From: JANNAV01 sp031384695
GTDB taxonomy: Bacteria > Pseudomonadota > Alphaproteobacteria > Rhodobacterales > Rhodobacteraceae
DNA length: 55,730 nt
Direction: 5' to 3'
Assembly: GCA_031384695.1 (NCBI GenBank)
Contig: JANNAV010000166.1
Coordinates: 1 to 55,730, forward strand
Part shown: piece after piece, positions 8,224-16,128 of the stretch
Layout: every line of letters begins with the position of its first letter
Position numbering within the stretch: the first letter of the stretch is position 1
Notes under the pieces: generated by a model
Seen by the model: the letters and a program-made list of their open reading frames with translations, nothing else
Told to the model about the DNA's origin: nothing
Databases searched by the model: none
Program-made: the position numbers and the translations under genes

Positions 8224-10008
8224 ATGGCAGGCGAAACCGGCAATGCGGAGACGCGCGCGCCATCGAAAAAGGTGGGCGCTTTGCGGGGCCTTTTGCCCTT
8301 TGTGCGGCCCTATCGCGGCATGGCGGTGCTCGCGGCCGTCGCCCTCACCCTGACGGCGGCAGTTAGTCTTGTGCTGCCCTTGGCGGTGCGCCGGGTGGTG
8401 GACGGGTTTGGCGGCGATAACGTGGCCTTGCTGGACCAGTATTTCGGGGCAGCCCTTGGCATTGCCGCCGTTCTGGCCCTCGGCACCGGCCTGCGGTACT
8501 ACTATGTCACAAGGCTGGGCGAGCGGGTGGTGGCCGATATCCGCCGCGCCTTGTTTGACCGCGTGATGGGCATGAGCCCCGCGTTCTTTGAACGCGTCAT
8601 GACCGGCGAGGTTCTGAGCCGGATCACCACCGACACCACGCTGATCCTGTCGGTCATCGGCTCGTCGGTATCCATCGCCTTGCGCAACGCGCTGATGCTG
8701 GTGGGCGGCCTCGGGATGCTGCTGCTGACCTCGGCCAAGCTGACCGGCCTTGTGCTGGTGATCGTGCCTGCCGTGGTGGTGCCGATCATCGTGCTGGGGC
8801 GGCGGATGCGCAACCTCAGCCGCGACAATCAGGATTGGATCGCGGCCTCTTCGGGTTCGGCGTCCGAGGCGCTTTCGGCGGTGCAGACGGTACAGGCCTT
8901 TACCCATGAAGACCGCACGCGGGCGCATTTTGGCGCTTTGACCGAGAAGTCCTTTGCCTCGGCGAAAACCCGGATCAAGACCCGCGCGCTGATGACGTTC
9001 ATCGTGATCTTTCTGGTGTTTGCGGGCGTGGTGGCGGTGCTGTGGACAGGCGCGCGCGATGTGCGGGCGGGGGCGATGACACCCGGAGAACTGGTGCAGT
9101 TTCTGATCTACGCCGTTCTGGTGGCGGGGGCGGTTGGCGCGCTGTCCGAGATCTGGGGCGAGATGCAGCGCGCGGCGGGGGCAACCGAACGGCTGATCGA
9201 AATGCTGGGGGCCGAGGATGCGGTACAAGACCCCGCGCGGGGGGTAACGTTGGCCCGGCCGCTGCGCGGCGAGATTGCCTTTGAAAGCGTGCGGTTTCAC
9301 TATCCGGCGCGGCCCAATACGTCTGCCTTGAACGATGTCTCGTTGCGGGTGATGCCCGGCGAGACGGTGGCGCTGGTGGGGCCCTCGGGCGCGGGCAAGA
9401 CCACGATGTTTCAGTTGTTGCAGCGGTTTTACGACCCGCAGGCAGGGCGGGTGACGTTTGACGGCGTTGATCTGCGCGATATGGCGCGGGCCGAATTTCG
9501 CGGTGCCATGGCTTTGGTACCGCAAGACCCGGTGATTTTCGCGGCCTCGGCGCGCGAGAATATCCGTTTTGGCCGCCCCGAGGCGGGTGATGCCGAGGTA
9601 GAGGCGGCGGCGGTTGCGGCCTCGGCGCATGGATTCATCATGGCACTGCCCGAGGGCTATGCCAGCTATCTGGGCGAGCGCGGGGTGATGCTTTCGGGTG
9701 GGCAAAAGCAACGCATTGCCATTGCGCGGGCGATATTGCGCGATGCGCCGGTGTTGCTGCTGGACGAGGCGACGTCCGCACTCGACGCCGAAAGTGAGCG
9801 CGATGTGCAGGCGGCGGTGGAGCGTCTGGGCCGCGGCCGCACCGTGTTGGTGGTGGCGCACCGTCTGGCCACGGTCAAACGCGCCGACCGGATCGTGGTG
9901 TTAGATCAGGGCCGCATCGCCGCCATCGGCACGCACGAGGCTTTGGTGGCCGAAGGTGGCATCTACGCGCGGCTGGCGCGGTTACAGTTTACCGACGGCG
10001 CGGTTTAG
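8224..10008 (+). CDS. ABC transporter ATP-binding/permease protein (MsbA/LmrA-like exporter)
   Basis: A 594-residue half-transporter that dimerises in the inner membrane and exports lipids or hydrophobic compounds. Residues 1-330 form six membrane helices (LLPFVRPYRGMAVLAAVALTLT begins the first), and 350-594 the nucleotide-binding domain. Walker A is GPSGAGKTT, the Q-loop LVPQDPVIF, the signature LSGGQKQR, Walker B VLLLDEATSALD, and the switch histidine is in VVAHRL. Family length is about 590, matching the ATG at 8224 rather than the longer open frame from 8047. It reads away from the alpha/beta-hydrolase gene. Lipid A flippase activity is possible, but Rhodobacteraceae carry several such exporters and the substrate is undetermined. 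Confidence 0.92.
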   Translation: MAGETGNAETRAPSKKVGALRGLLPFVRPYRGMAVLAAVALTLTAAVSLVLPLAVRRVVDGFGGDNVALLDQYFGAALGIAAVLALGTGLRYYYVTRLGERVVADIRRALFDRVMGMSPAFFERVMTGEVLSRITTDTTLILSVIGSSVSIALRNALMLVGGLGMLLLTSAKLTGLVLVIVPAVVVPIIVLGRRMRNLSRDNQDWIAASSGSASEALSAVQTVQAFTHEDRTRAHFGALTEKSFASAKTRIKTRALMTFIVIFLVFAGVVAVLWTGARDVRAGAMTPGELVQFLIYAVLVAGAVGALSEIWGEMQRAAGATERLIEMLGAEDAVQDPARGVTLARPLRGEIAFESVRFHYPARPNTSALNDVSLRVMPGETVALVGPSGAGKTTMFQLLQRFYDPQAGRVTFDGVDLRDMARAEFRGAMALVPQDPVIFAASARENIRFGRPEAGDAEVEAAAVAASAHGFIMALPEGYASYLGERGVMLSGGQKQRIAIARAILRDAPVLLLDEATSALDAESERDVQAAVERLGRGRTVLVVAHRLATVKRADRIVVLDQGRIAAIGTHEALVAEGGIYARLARLQFTDGAV

Positions 10009-10062
10009 CATTTGACGGTTTGGCCAAGCCGGGCGGCGGCGTTCGGGGGGCTGCATGACTTT

Positions 10063-10073
10063 ACGTAGCGTAG
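10063..10073 (+). promoter_or_regulatory. shared 11-bp site upstream of the acyl-CoA synthetase gene
   Basis: ACGTAGCGTAG lies 94 bases before the ATG of the acyl-CoA synthetase gene. An identical 11-mer in the same orientation lies 85 bases before the acyl-CoA dehydrogenase gene at 49991. It is an imperfect palindrome (TACG-TAG-CGTA). A common regulator of fatty-acid use is a reasonable inference; no binding protein is known from this sequence. Confidence 0.4.
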
Positions 10074-10166
10074 ACCCCGCGCGTTTTGCTTGGCAAAAGC
10101 CCGGTTTCAACGCATCCTTGCCCAAACCCCCGCCAAAAGGGGGATAGGATCACGGGGAGGATGACC

Positions 10167-12059
10167 ATGGGACGATTTGGTTCGCTTGGCGATATCAAGG
10201 CTATCGAGGCGGAAAAGCCCTGGGCGGAACGCGACATCGGCCATTCGATCTATGATTTCCTGAGCCGCACCCGGATGGCGCATGGCACCCGCCCTGCCAT
10301 CACCTTTCAATTGCTGTCGGACCCGCTCAGCAAATCAGAAACCTTAAGCTGGAACGGGCTGCACGCGCGGGTGACGCAGGCGGCCAACCTCTTTCGCAGC
10401 CTTGGCGTGGGCGAAGGCGATGTGGTGGCGTATATCCTGCCGAACTGTCTGGAGGCGGCAATCACCCTGCTGGGCGGTGCCACGGCGGGAATCGTCAACC
10501 CGGTCAACCCGCTGCTTGAGGCCGAACAGATCAGCGCCATCCTGCGCGAAACCAAGGCCAAGGTGGTGGTGACGCTGCGGGCCTTCCCGAAAACCGATCT
10601 GCCGCAAAAGGTGGCCGAGGCGGTGCGGCACGCGCCTTCGGTCAAAACCGTGCTGGAGGTGGATCTGGTGCGCTATCTGGCACCGCCGAAATCCTGGATC
10701 GTGCCCTTGGTGCGGCCGAAAAACCCGGTAAGCCACGTGGCCAACGTGCGTAATTTCAACGCCGAATGCGCCCGCCACCCCGCCGACCGGCTGACCTTCA
10801 CTGATGGCAAAGCCGACCGCGTGGCGGCCTATTTCCACACCGGCGGGACCACCGGCATGCCGAAGGTGGCACAACACCGCGCCTCGGGCATGGTCTATAA
10901 CGGCTGGCTCGGCGCGCGGCTGTTGTTTGAGGAAACCGACGTGGTTCTGTGCCCGCTGCCACTGTTCCATGTGTTCGCGGCCTATCCGATCCTGATGTCG
11001 ATGATCGCCTCCGGCGCGCATGTGATCTTCCCCACGCCCGCAGGTTATCGTGGCGAAGGAGTGATGGACAACCTGTGGAAGCTGATCGCGCGCTGGAAGG
11101 TAAGCTATCTTGTCACTGTGCCCACCGCCCTTTCGGCACTGTTGCAACGCCCGATCAATGCCGATGTCAGCACGCTGCGCGGCGCGTTTTCGGGCTCGGC
11201 CCCGTTGCCGGTGGAATTGTTCAACCGCTTTGAGAGGGCGACGCAGGTGCAGATCGTCGAAGGTTACGGGCTGACCGAATGCACCTGCCTTGTGTCGTGC
11301 AACCCCCCGGATGGCAACAAGAAGATCGGCTCCGTCGGCATACCTTTTCCCCATACCGAGGTGAAGATCCTGCTGGCCGACGGCACGGGTGCTTTGCGCG
11401 ATTGTGGGGTGGACGAAGTGGGCGAGATTTGCATCCATAACCCCGGTGTCACCGTTGGTGCGACCTACACCGAAGTGGAAAAGAACCGCGATCTTTATGC
11501 CCGCGACAAATATCTGCGCACCGGCGATCTGGGCCGGCTTGACCGCGATGGTTACCTCTACATCACCGGGCGCGCCAAGGATCTGATCATCCGGGGCGGC
11601 CACAACATCGACCCGGCCCTGATTGAAGAGGCGCTGATGGGCCACGAACAGGTGGCCTTCGTCGGCGCAATCGGCCAGCCCGATGCCCATGCGGGCGAGT
11701 TGCCCTGCGCCTATGTCGAACTGATAAAAGGGGCCACCATCGGCGTGGACGAGCTGATGGCCTATGCCAAGGAGCATATCCACGAACGCGCAGCGATCCC
11801 GCGCCATATCGAGGTGCTGGCCGAACTGCCGAAAACCGGCATCGGCAAGGTGTTCAAACCCGATCTGCGCCGCCGCGCCATCACCCGGATTTACGACGAA
11901 GCGCTGGCGGGTGCCGGTATTTCCGCGCGCGTGACCGAAGTGGTCGAGGACAAGAAACGCGGTCTGGTGGCGCGGCTGACCAAATCCGGCGTGATCGAGG
12001 ATCAGGCGGTGCAAACCGTGCTGGGCGAATTCACCCAAGCCTGGGAATGGGCCGCCTGA
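10167..12059 (+). CDS. acyl-CoA synthetase (fatty acyl-AMP ligase family)
   Basis: A 630-residue member of the adenylate-forming superfamily, activating a fatty or other carboxylic acid to its CoA thioester by way of an acyl-adenylate. The AMP-binding P-loop is HTGGTTGMPKVAQH, followed by EGYGLTECTCL (motif A5) and YLRTGDLGRLDRDGYLYITGRAKDLIIRGGHNI (A7-A8; seen at roughly 11509-11610). The C-terminal catalytic lysine is in PKTGIGKVFKP. Two in-frame ATGs follow GGGGAGG; the second, at 10167, has the normal 6-base spacing. A short stem, CCCCC/GGGGG at 10127-10143, sits in the leader. The enzyme probably feeds beta-oxidation with the acyl-CoA dehydrogenase at 49991, with which it shares an upstream motif. 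Confidence 0.9.
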   Translation: MGRFGSLGDIKAIEAEKPWAERDIGHSIYDFLSRTRMAHGTRPAITFQLLSDPLSKSETLSWNGLHARVTQAANLFRSLGVGEGDVVAYILPNCLEAAITLLGGATAGIVNPVNPLLEAEQISAILRETKAKVVVTLRAFPKTDLPQKVAEAVRHAPSVKTVLEVDLVRYLAPPKSWIVPLVRPKNPVSHVANVRNFNAECARHPADRLTFTDGKADRVAAYFHTGGTTGMPKVAQHRASGMVYNGWLGARLLFEETDVVLCPLPLFHVFAAYPILMSMIASGAHVIFPTPAGYRGEGVMDNLWKLIARWKVSYLVTVPTALSALLQRPINADVSTLRGAFSGSAPLPVELFNRFERATQVQIVEGYGLTECTCLVSCNPPDGNKKIGSVGIPFPHTEVKILLADGTGALRDCGVDEVGEICIHNPGVTVGATYTEVEKNRDLYARDKYLRTGDLGRLDRDGYLYITGRAKDLIIRGGHNIDPALIEEALMGHEQVAFVGAIGQPDAHAGELPCAYVELIKGATIGVDELMAYAKEHIHERAAIPRHIEVLAELPKTGIGKVFKPDLRRRAITRIYDEALAGAGISARVTEVVEDKKRGLVARLTKSGVIEDQAVQTVLGEFTQAWEWAA

Positions 12060-12167
12060 CGGGATTTTGCGAAAATCGGCAGCCAAAAGCAACTTCGCCG
12101 ATACTTTCCATTTGCGGATTTGCAGTATCTGGACAAAACTTTTTGCAAAGGTTCGGGGGATAGAAAG

Positions 12168-12686
12168 ATGAAAATTTGGATAATTGGCGTGGCAGTGCTT
12201 GGGTTTTTGCCCGGCCTTGCCTTGGCCGAGGCGCAATCCGAAACGCTGTTCAAGCACAAGCATTGGTAGGTGGAGGTTGTCTCTTTCGATGATGACACGC
12301 TTGCCTGCCTCGCTGAAGTGGATGCGACGAGCGAAAGCTTTTCGATCTGGGTCTACCCGGACGGTGCGGTAAAGCTGCAATTCTATTCGACAGCCTGGGA
12401 GTTCGGCGAAGGCGAAACCGCCAATCTGGACGTAAAGATCGACAGCCGCTCGCCCTGGACGCTGACCAACGCCGAACTTTACAAAAATTCGGTGCTGTTC
12501 AACCTGCCCAATGGCGACGACGGGGTGCGGTTTCTCGTGGAAGTCGCCTCGGGCACCCGGCTTTATCTGCGCAGTGAAGCGGGCGACGAAGTGCAGAACT
12601 ATTCCCTCGCGGGTTCTCGCGCGTCGATGGATGCGCTGGCCAAATGTGGCGAACTGATCACCGGGCCCAGCAATCCCTTCAACTGA
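12168..12686 (+). pseudogene. secreted hypothetical protein gene interrupted by an in-frame amber codon
   Basis: An ATG at 12168 with a good GGGGGA leader encodes a clear Sec signal peptide (MKIWIIGVAVLGFLPGLALA, then EAQ). Reading is stopped by TAG at 12267, codon 34. The same frame stays open beyond it to TGA at 12684-12686, giving about 138 well-coded residues (VEVVSFDDDTLACLAEV, then a beta-rich part ending LAKCGELITGPSNPFN). Without the TAG the product would be a 172-residue periplasmic protein. The natural reading is a recent C-to-T or G-to-A nonsense mutation (from CAG or TGG). A restart at the GTG at 12270 would lose export and has no ribosome-binding site. Read-through or a base-call error cannot be ruled out. 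The family is not recognised. Confidence 0.7.
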
Positions 12687-12709
12687 CTCGGTTAGAGCGG
12701 GGTGCGTTT

Positions 12710-12821
12710 TAGAGCGGATTTCCTTCAAACTGATTCAGATTGTAGGAAATCCAAGACAAGATCAGCTTGGGAATGTTGCGTGTTGCATACAATCGGCTGA
12801 ACCCGATTGTACGCAACACGC
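12710..12821 (+). repeat. dispersed double-palindrome element, copy 1
   Basis: About 112 bases made of two hairpins. The first has 18-base arms at 12716-12733 and 12735-12752 around one base, with two mismatches. The second has 19-base arms at 12778-12796 and 12803-12821, with one mismatch. An almost identical element lies in the opposite orientation at 31771-31877. It starts 24 bases after the stop of the broken secreted-protein gene. It resembles a non-autonomous palindromic repeat (REP/MITE class); no transposase is nearby. Confidence 0.85.
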
Positions 12822-12912
12822 CCTGGGCCACCACCCGGCTTGCAAATTTCCGCCCCGCAAATGCAAATGGCGCACCACAATGCGCCATTCCCAAAACCCG
12901 GATCTGAAACGA

Positions 12913-13173
12913 TCAGTTGGTGGTTGTCGTCGTGGTCGTGGTCGAGGACGAACCGCCACCACCGCCGCCCGCCGCGAGGCCGAGCAGCAGAACCCCACCG
13001 AGGATCGGGATGATGATGCTGCCGCCAACGAGTCCGGCCGCCACACCCGTACCGGTTCCGGTGCCGCCACCGGTTCCCGTGGCAACCACAGGCGCAGTCT
13101 GAGCGTTCAGCGAAACAGCTGTCAACGAAGCGGCAGCGATTGACGCAATCAGGAAAGTCGAGATTTTCTTCAT
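12913..13173 (-). CDS. YjbE-like small secreted Gly/Thr-rich protein
   Basis: An 86-residue protein with a signal peptide (MKKISTFLIASIAAASLTAV, cleavage after SLNA). Then come a Gly/Thr stretch (ATGTGGGTGTGTG), a hydrophobic Gly-rich segment (GGSIIIPILGGVLLLGL), a run of six Gly, and a tail of Ser and eight Thr ending in Asn. E. coli YjbE has the same plan: about 80 residues, signal peptide, low complexity, Thr-run C-terminus. The gene lies directly downstream of yjbH-yjbF as part of the same leftward locus. GGAGT lies 8 bases before the ATG at 13173, and a consensus promoter lies upstream. A role in extracellular polysaccharide is inferred from this context, not from recognisable domains. 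Confidence 0.75.
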   Translation of the reverse strand: MKKISTFLIASIAAASLTAVSLNAQTAPVVATGTGGGTGTGTGVAAGLVGGSIIIPILGGVLLLGLAAGGGGGGSSSTTTTTTTTN

Positions 13174-13209
13174 ATCAAAATACTCCAAGCTTCATTGAGT
13201 TCACCAAGG

Positions 13210-13238
13210 ATTATACCCCGTCAACCGCCCGATGAAAA
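13210..13238 (-). promoter_or_regulatory. sigma-70-type promoter of the YjbE-like gene
   Basis: On the minus strand, TTTTCA (13238-13233, 4 of 6 matches to TTGACA) and a perfect TATAAT (13215-13210) are separated by exactly 17 bases. Transcription would begin near 13203, giving a leader of about 30 bases that contains the GGAGT site. It lies in the 81-base gap after yjbF, so the small gene can be expressed separately from, and more strongly than, the genes before it. Confidence 0.65.
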
Positions 13239-13254
13239 GGGCAACTTGCCATTT

Positions 13255-13869
13255 TCAGTTCTGCAAGGCGAGGATTTCGAAGTAGCCGCCCATTTGTGAG
13301 ACGAACTGCTTGGATTTTACCAGTTTTCCAGACGGCGAAACCCAGTATTCATTGGTGATTCGCCCGGCCTCACCCTGACAAGCCTCGGTCACCCGGCGTG
13401 ACGCGCCCGCAACACCCTGCGCCGCCCCCGCACTCGTCGTGCAGTTGAACGACAGCCTTTCCGGCGTGTCGTTGCCGTCCAGCATGTGATAGCTGCGCGC
13501 ATAGCCGGCCCCACCGCCGATCAGGGATGCAAGGCTGGGCGCACCGGCGGACATCAGGTCGGCGCCAAAGCCGCGCGTGGCAATCAGCAGCCCGTCGCGC
13601 GTGATCAGTTGCGCCCCGGAATTGGAAGCCCAGGTGGTGACTGCCCCATCAACCTCGAACGGCGTCAGTGCCGTGACCGAGCCGTTCACCAGCCGGGTCA
13701 TCAACAGATAGGGGCCGGGGGTGGTGGGTTTCTGCCCCGCCTGCCGTTCCTGCAACACCCGCGCGATCACATCGCGCACCGGTGAGAAATTCTTCCGGTC
13801 ATCGGTGCTGCCACAGCCGACAACCGCGCCAACCACGGCGGCAAACGCAAGGCCAGTCCGGAACTTCAT
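13255..13869 (-). CDS. yjbF: YjbF family outer-membrane lipoprotein
   Basis: A 204-residue lipoprotein with signal peptide and lipobox (MKFRTGLAFAAVVGAVVGCG, Cys19 lipidated). It matches the YjbF/GfcB pattern: LLMTRLVNGSVTALTPFEVDGAVTTW, ITRDGLLIATRGFGADLMS and the C-terminal EYWVSPSGKLVKSKQFVS. YjbF acts with YjbH in making or exporting an extracellular polysaccharide in enterobacteria. The ATG at 13869 overlaps the TGA of yjbH by 4 bases (ATGA), and GGGGGAGG lies 8 bases upstream, so translation is coupled. A longer start at 13887 would sit on the ribosome-binding site and was rejected. Confidence 0.88.
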   Translation of the reverse strand: MKFRTGLAFAAVVGAVVGCGSTDDRKNFSPVRDVIARVLQERQAGQKPTTPGPYLLMTRLVNGSVTALTPFEVDGAVTTWASNSGAQLITRDGLLIATRGFGADLMSAGAPSLASLIGGGAGYARSYHMLDGNDTPERLSFNCTTSAGAAQGVAGASRRVTEACQGEAGRITNEYWVSPSGKLVKSKQFVSQMGGYFEILALQN

Positions 13870-15989
13870 CGCCAGAACCTCCCCCATTCCGCATCCAACC
13901 GGGTTGCATGATACTCGCGCACCGTATCATAAAGCCTGCCCCCCACGCTCAACCGCTGACCGCCATCGCGCTGAATCGGCCGCACGGTGTTGGCATAGGT
14001 GCGGCGGGTGACGTTGCCGCTCAGCCAGGTTACCGGGATCTCGACCCTGATCCCCTTGTCAAACGACCCCTCGCCGAACGTCGCAAACGGCACATCCGTC
14101 AAGGTGGCAAAAGCGCCGATCTTCCAGCCATTGGCAAACTCGCGGTCAATGCTCAGCGTGGCACCAATATCGCCCGCAAGGTAACGGCCGATATCAATCT
14201 GCGCGAGGAAGCCGTTGTTGAAGTTGTAATAGCCCGACACATGCCCGGTGACGATGCTGTAATCCCGGAAACCCAGCAACTGATTGAAATCGCGCTGTTT
14301 CACATAGTTGATCTCGACACCGAAGGCATAGGGCCGGTCGGTGCGCTTCCACAAAAGCTCGGCAGATACGCCGCCATACATCCGCTCCAGATAGCCGGTG
14401 GTCACCCGGCCATAAAGATTGGGCGCGGGCTTGGTGAACCAGGCCAGTGTCAACTCGTCGATCGCGGGGTTGCCCTCGCGGTCATATTCCACCGTATCCG
14501 ACCGCACATGCGGCAGCACCGAATTGGAAACGCGGGTGGACTGGTCGAGGTTGCCGATGATCTTCTTGGTCACGGTGCCCGACAGGACCAGACCGGGCGA
14601 AATCTCGTACCGCCCGGTGAACGCCACGCCAACGTCGATCCGCAACGGGTTGTCGGGGTCGAAATAGGCTTGTTTGGTATAGGGGCCGATCCCCCAGGTG
14701 AATTTCGGATAAAGCCCCGCACCCCGCACCGCCCCCTCGGGCAGGCCCCCGGCAACTGGCAGAATCTGCGCCCGCTCGCGGATCAGCGCATCCTGCCCGG
14801 CGGCGGTTTCCAGCGTTTCCAGATCCGTCCGGCGCAACACCACTTTCGAGATTGCCAGACCGTCCACCACCGGCACAATCTCGAACACCTCAACCGAGGC
14901 GGGCAAAACCGCCGCCATCGCCCGCGCCGTGCGGCCAATCGCCTGCGGTCCGTTGTCAAAACGCGGGTTGCGGATGCGCAGTTGCACCCGCCCTGCGGTA
15001 ACCTCGATGGCTTCGATCACGATGCCATCGGCCCGCAGGCGCGTCTGCAAGGCATCGCGCAATCCCGGCGCGGCGTTGGGCTCGGTCACCCATTGCGACG
15101 ACCAGGCTTTGGCATTGGCCGCGCGCAGCGGCCGGTCAAGCAATGGTGCCGGCCCCGCACCCAGAACGCCACCCGAACCGCGCCGCCTCGGGTCCAGCAC
15201 GAACTGCGCCGAAACCCCAAGTTCCGAGCCGTAAAGGTAATAGGCCCCCAGCCGGAGCGTGCGGTTGTACTGATATTCAAGGCCAAAGTTGAATGGGCTT
15301 TTGCGTTCAAAGATTTTGCGGATGCCCGCTTCCTCGGCATAGGCATCCGACGAATACTCGGCTTTCAGGCCAAGCTTGTCACTCACCTGCCACTCGATCC
15401 CGGCAAAAGGTGCCACATCGCCCTTGAACCATTGCCCCAGCCGCAACGTGCCGCCGACGCCGAAATCAATCGCCGGGCGCACCCCGAACGGCGCACCAAT
15501 CGGGTTGTTGCTGGCCAGACGGCCCCAGCCAAGCCCCGCCGTCACCTTCACCCGGCCCCCGAACGTCTTGGTCGCCGCAATGTATTCACCCGACAAAAGC
15601 CCGGTGCCGATGATGTCCTGAAAGCCGATTGTCACTGCCGGCAGATAGCGGCTTTCGCGCAAAAGCTGATAGCGCAGATCGAAACTGCGGTCATAATAGG
15701 TGCGCTCGCCGGGGTTGAAATCGCGGATCCCGGTATAGCGAAAGCTGCCCGAAAGCCGCGGCAAAATCTGAAACGCCAGGGTGTTGCGGCTGACCGGGCC
15801 GAAATGCGCCGTGGTCAGGCTCAGCACACCGTCGCTTTGCGATTCGCCGCTTGGCATATCGATCAGGCCGGTGCCGCCAAAGAACCCCAAAGTCGGGCGC
15901 ATCTCGGCGCAGGCGGGGCTGCCAGGGCCAAGCACCGCCATGCCCAAAGCTGCGGCAACCTGCAAACCCCGTCCCGATAAGTAGCGCAT
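13866..15989 (-). CDS. yjbH: YjbH family exopolysaccharide biosynthesis outer-membrane protein
   Basis: A 707-residue predicted outer-membrane beta-barrel protein of the YjbH/GfcD family. After a signal peptide (cleavage near ACAEM) comes the family hallmark LGFFGGTGLIDMPSG, then alternating beta-strand segments through to the end (SYNFNNGF-type turns, YLAGDIGATLSIDREFANGW, FDKGIRVEIPVTW). The family is linked to export or assembly of extracellular polysaccharide. The ATG at 15989 opens directly on the signal peptide; an in-frame GTG at 16028 would bury it. It overlaps yjbF by 4 bases and follows the nucleotide-sugar dehydratase with a 139-base gap. Confidence 0.9.
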   Translation of the reverse strand: MRYLSGRGLQVAAALGMAVLGPGSPACAEMRPTLGFFGGTGLIDMPSGESQSDGVLSLTTAHFGPVSRNTLAFQILPRLSGSFRYTGIRDFNPGERTYYDRSFDLRYQLLRESRYLPAVTIGFQDIIGTGLLSGEYIAATKTFGGRVKVTAGLGWGRLASNNPIGAPFGVRPAIDFGVGGTLRLGQWFKGDVAPFAGIEWQVSDKLGLKAEYSSDAYAEEAGIRKIFERKSPFNFGLEYQYNRTLRLGAYYLYGSELGVSAQFVLDPRRRGSGGVLGAGPAPLLDRPLRAANAKAWSSQWVTEPNAAPGLRDALQTRLRADGIVIEAIEVTAGRVQLRIRNPRFDNGPQAIGRTARAMAAVLPASVEVFEIVPVVDGLAISKVVLRRTDLETLETAAGQDALIRERAQILPVAGGLPEGAVRGAGLYPKFTWGIGPYTKQAYFDPDNPLRIDVGVAFTGRYEISPGLVLSGTVTKKIIGNLDQSTRVSNSVLPHVRSDTVEYDREGNPAIDELTLAWFTKPAPNLYGRVTTGYLERMYGGVSAELLWKRTDRPYAFGVEINYVKQRDFNQLLGFRDYSIVTGHVSGYYNFNNGFLAQIDIGRYLAGDIGATLSIDREFANGWKIGAFATLTDVPFATFGEGSFDKGIRVEIPVTWLSGNVTRRTYANTVRPIQRDGGQRLSVGGRLYDTVREYHATRLDAEWGRFWR

Positions 15990-16128
15990 TGCAGCCGCCC
16001 CTACAATTTCGCGCCAACTCTGCGGCACTTCATGGCCCTGTTCTTAAGGTACAACGCGCAGGCTGACCATCCGTTTTTGCCGCAGCGGCCTGCCACGCCC
16101 GTTGTCCGCTTACGGCTGGTCTGTGCCG

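Noticed and set aside
7214..8263. Longer starts for the hydrolase (8263), ABC exporter (8047), ArgE-like (31147), AzlC (55295) and hemF (44151) frames.
   Set aside because: The added parts are Arg/Ala/Gly-rich, run into neighbouring genes, and precede good internal starts with ribosome-binding sites and family N-termini.
12270..12686. A separate 138-residue gene starting at GTG 12270.
   Set aside because: It is in frame with an upstream ATG, ribosome-binding site and signal peptide; the GTG directly follows a TAG and has no leader of its own. A nonsense-interrupted secreted-protein gene explains it better.
10344..12728. A 794-codon open frame on the minus strand opposite the acyl-CoA synthetase gene.
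   Set aside because: It lies almost wholly antisense to a clear adenylate-forming enzyme, is His/Gly/Arg-rich, has no family motif and no ribosome-binding site. It arises from high-GC third positions.
13210..13224. TTGACG directly before TATAAT (minus strand) as the -35/-10 pair of the YjbE-like gene.
   Set aside because: They are only 3 bases apart. The -35 at 17 bases is TTTTCA (13238-13233).
13782..15980. A 732-codon plus-strand frame opposite yjbH, and similar long frames opposite other genes (for example 676-1848 minus, 8206-9861 minus, 16525-18147 plus, 23874-25796 minus).
   Set aside because: Each mirrors a gene with recognisable motifs, and the composition (Arg, His, Gly, Pro) is that of shadow frames.
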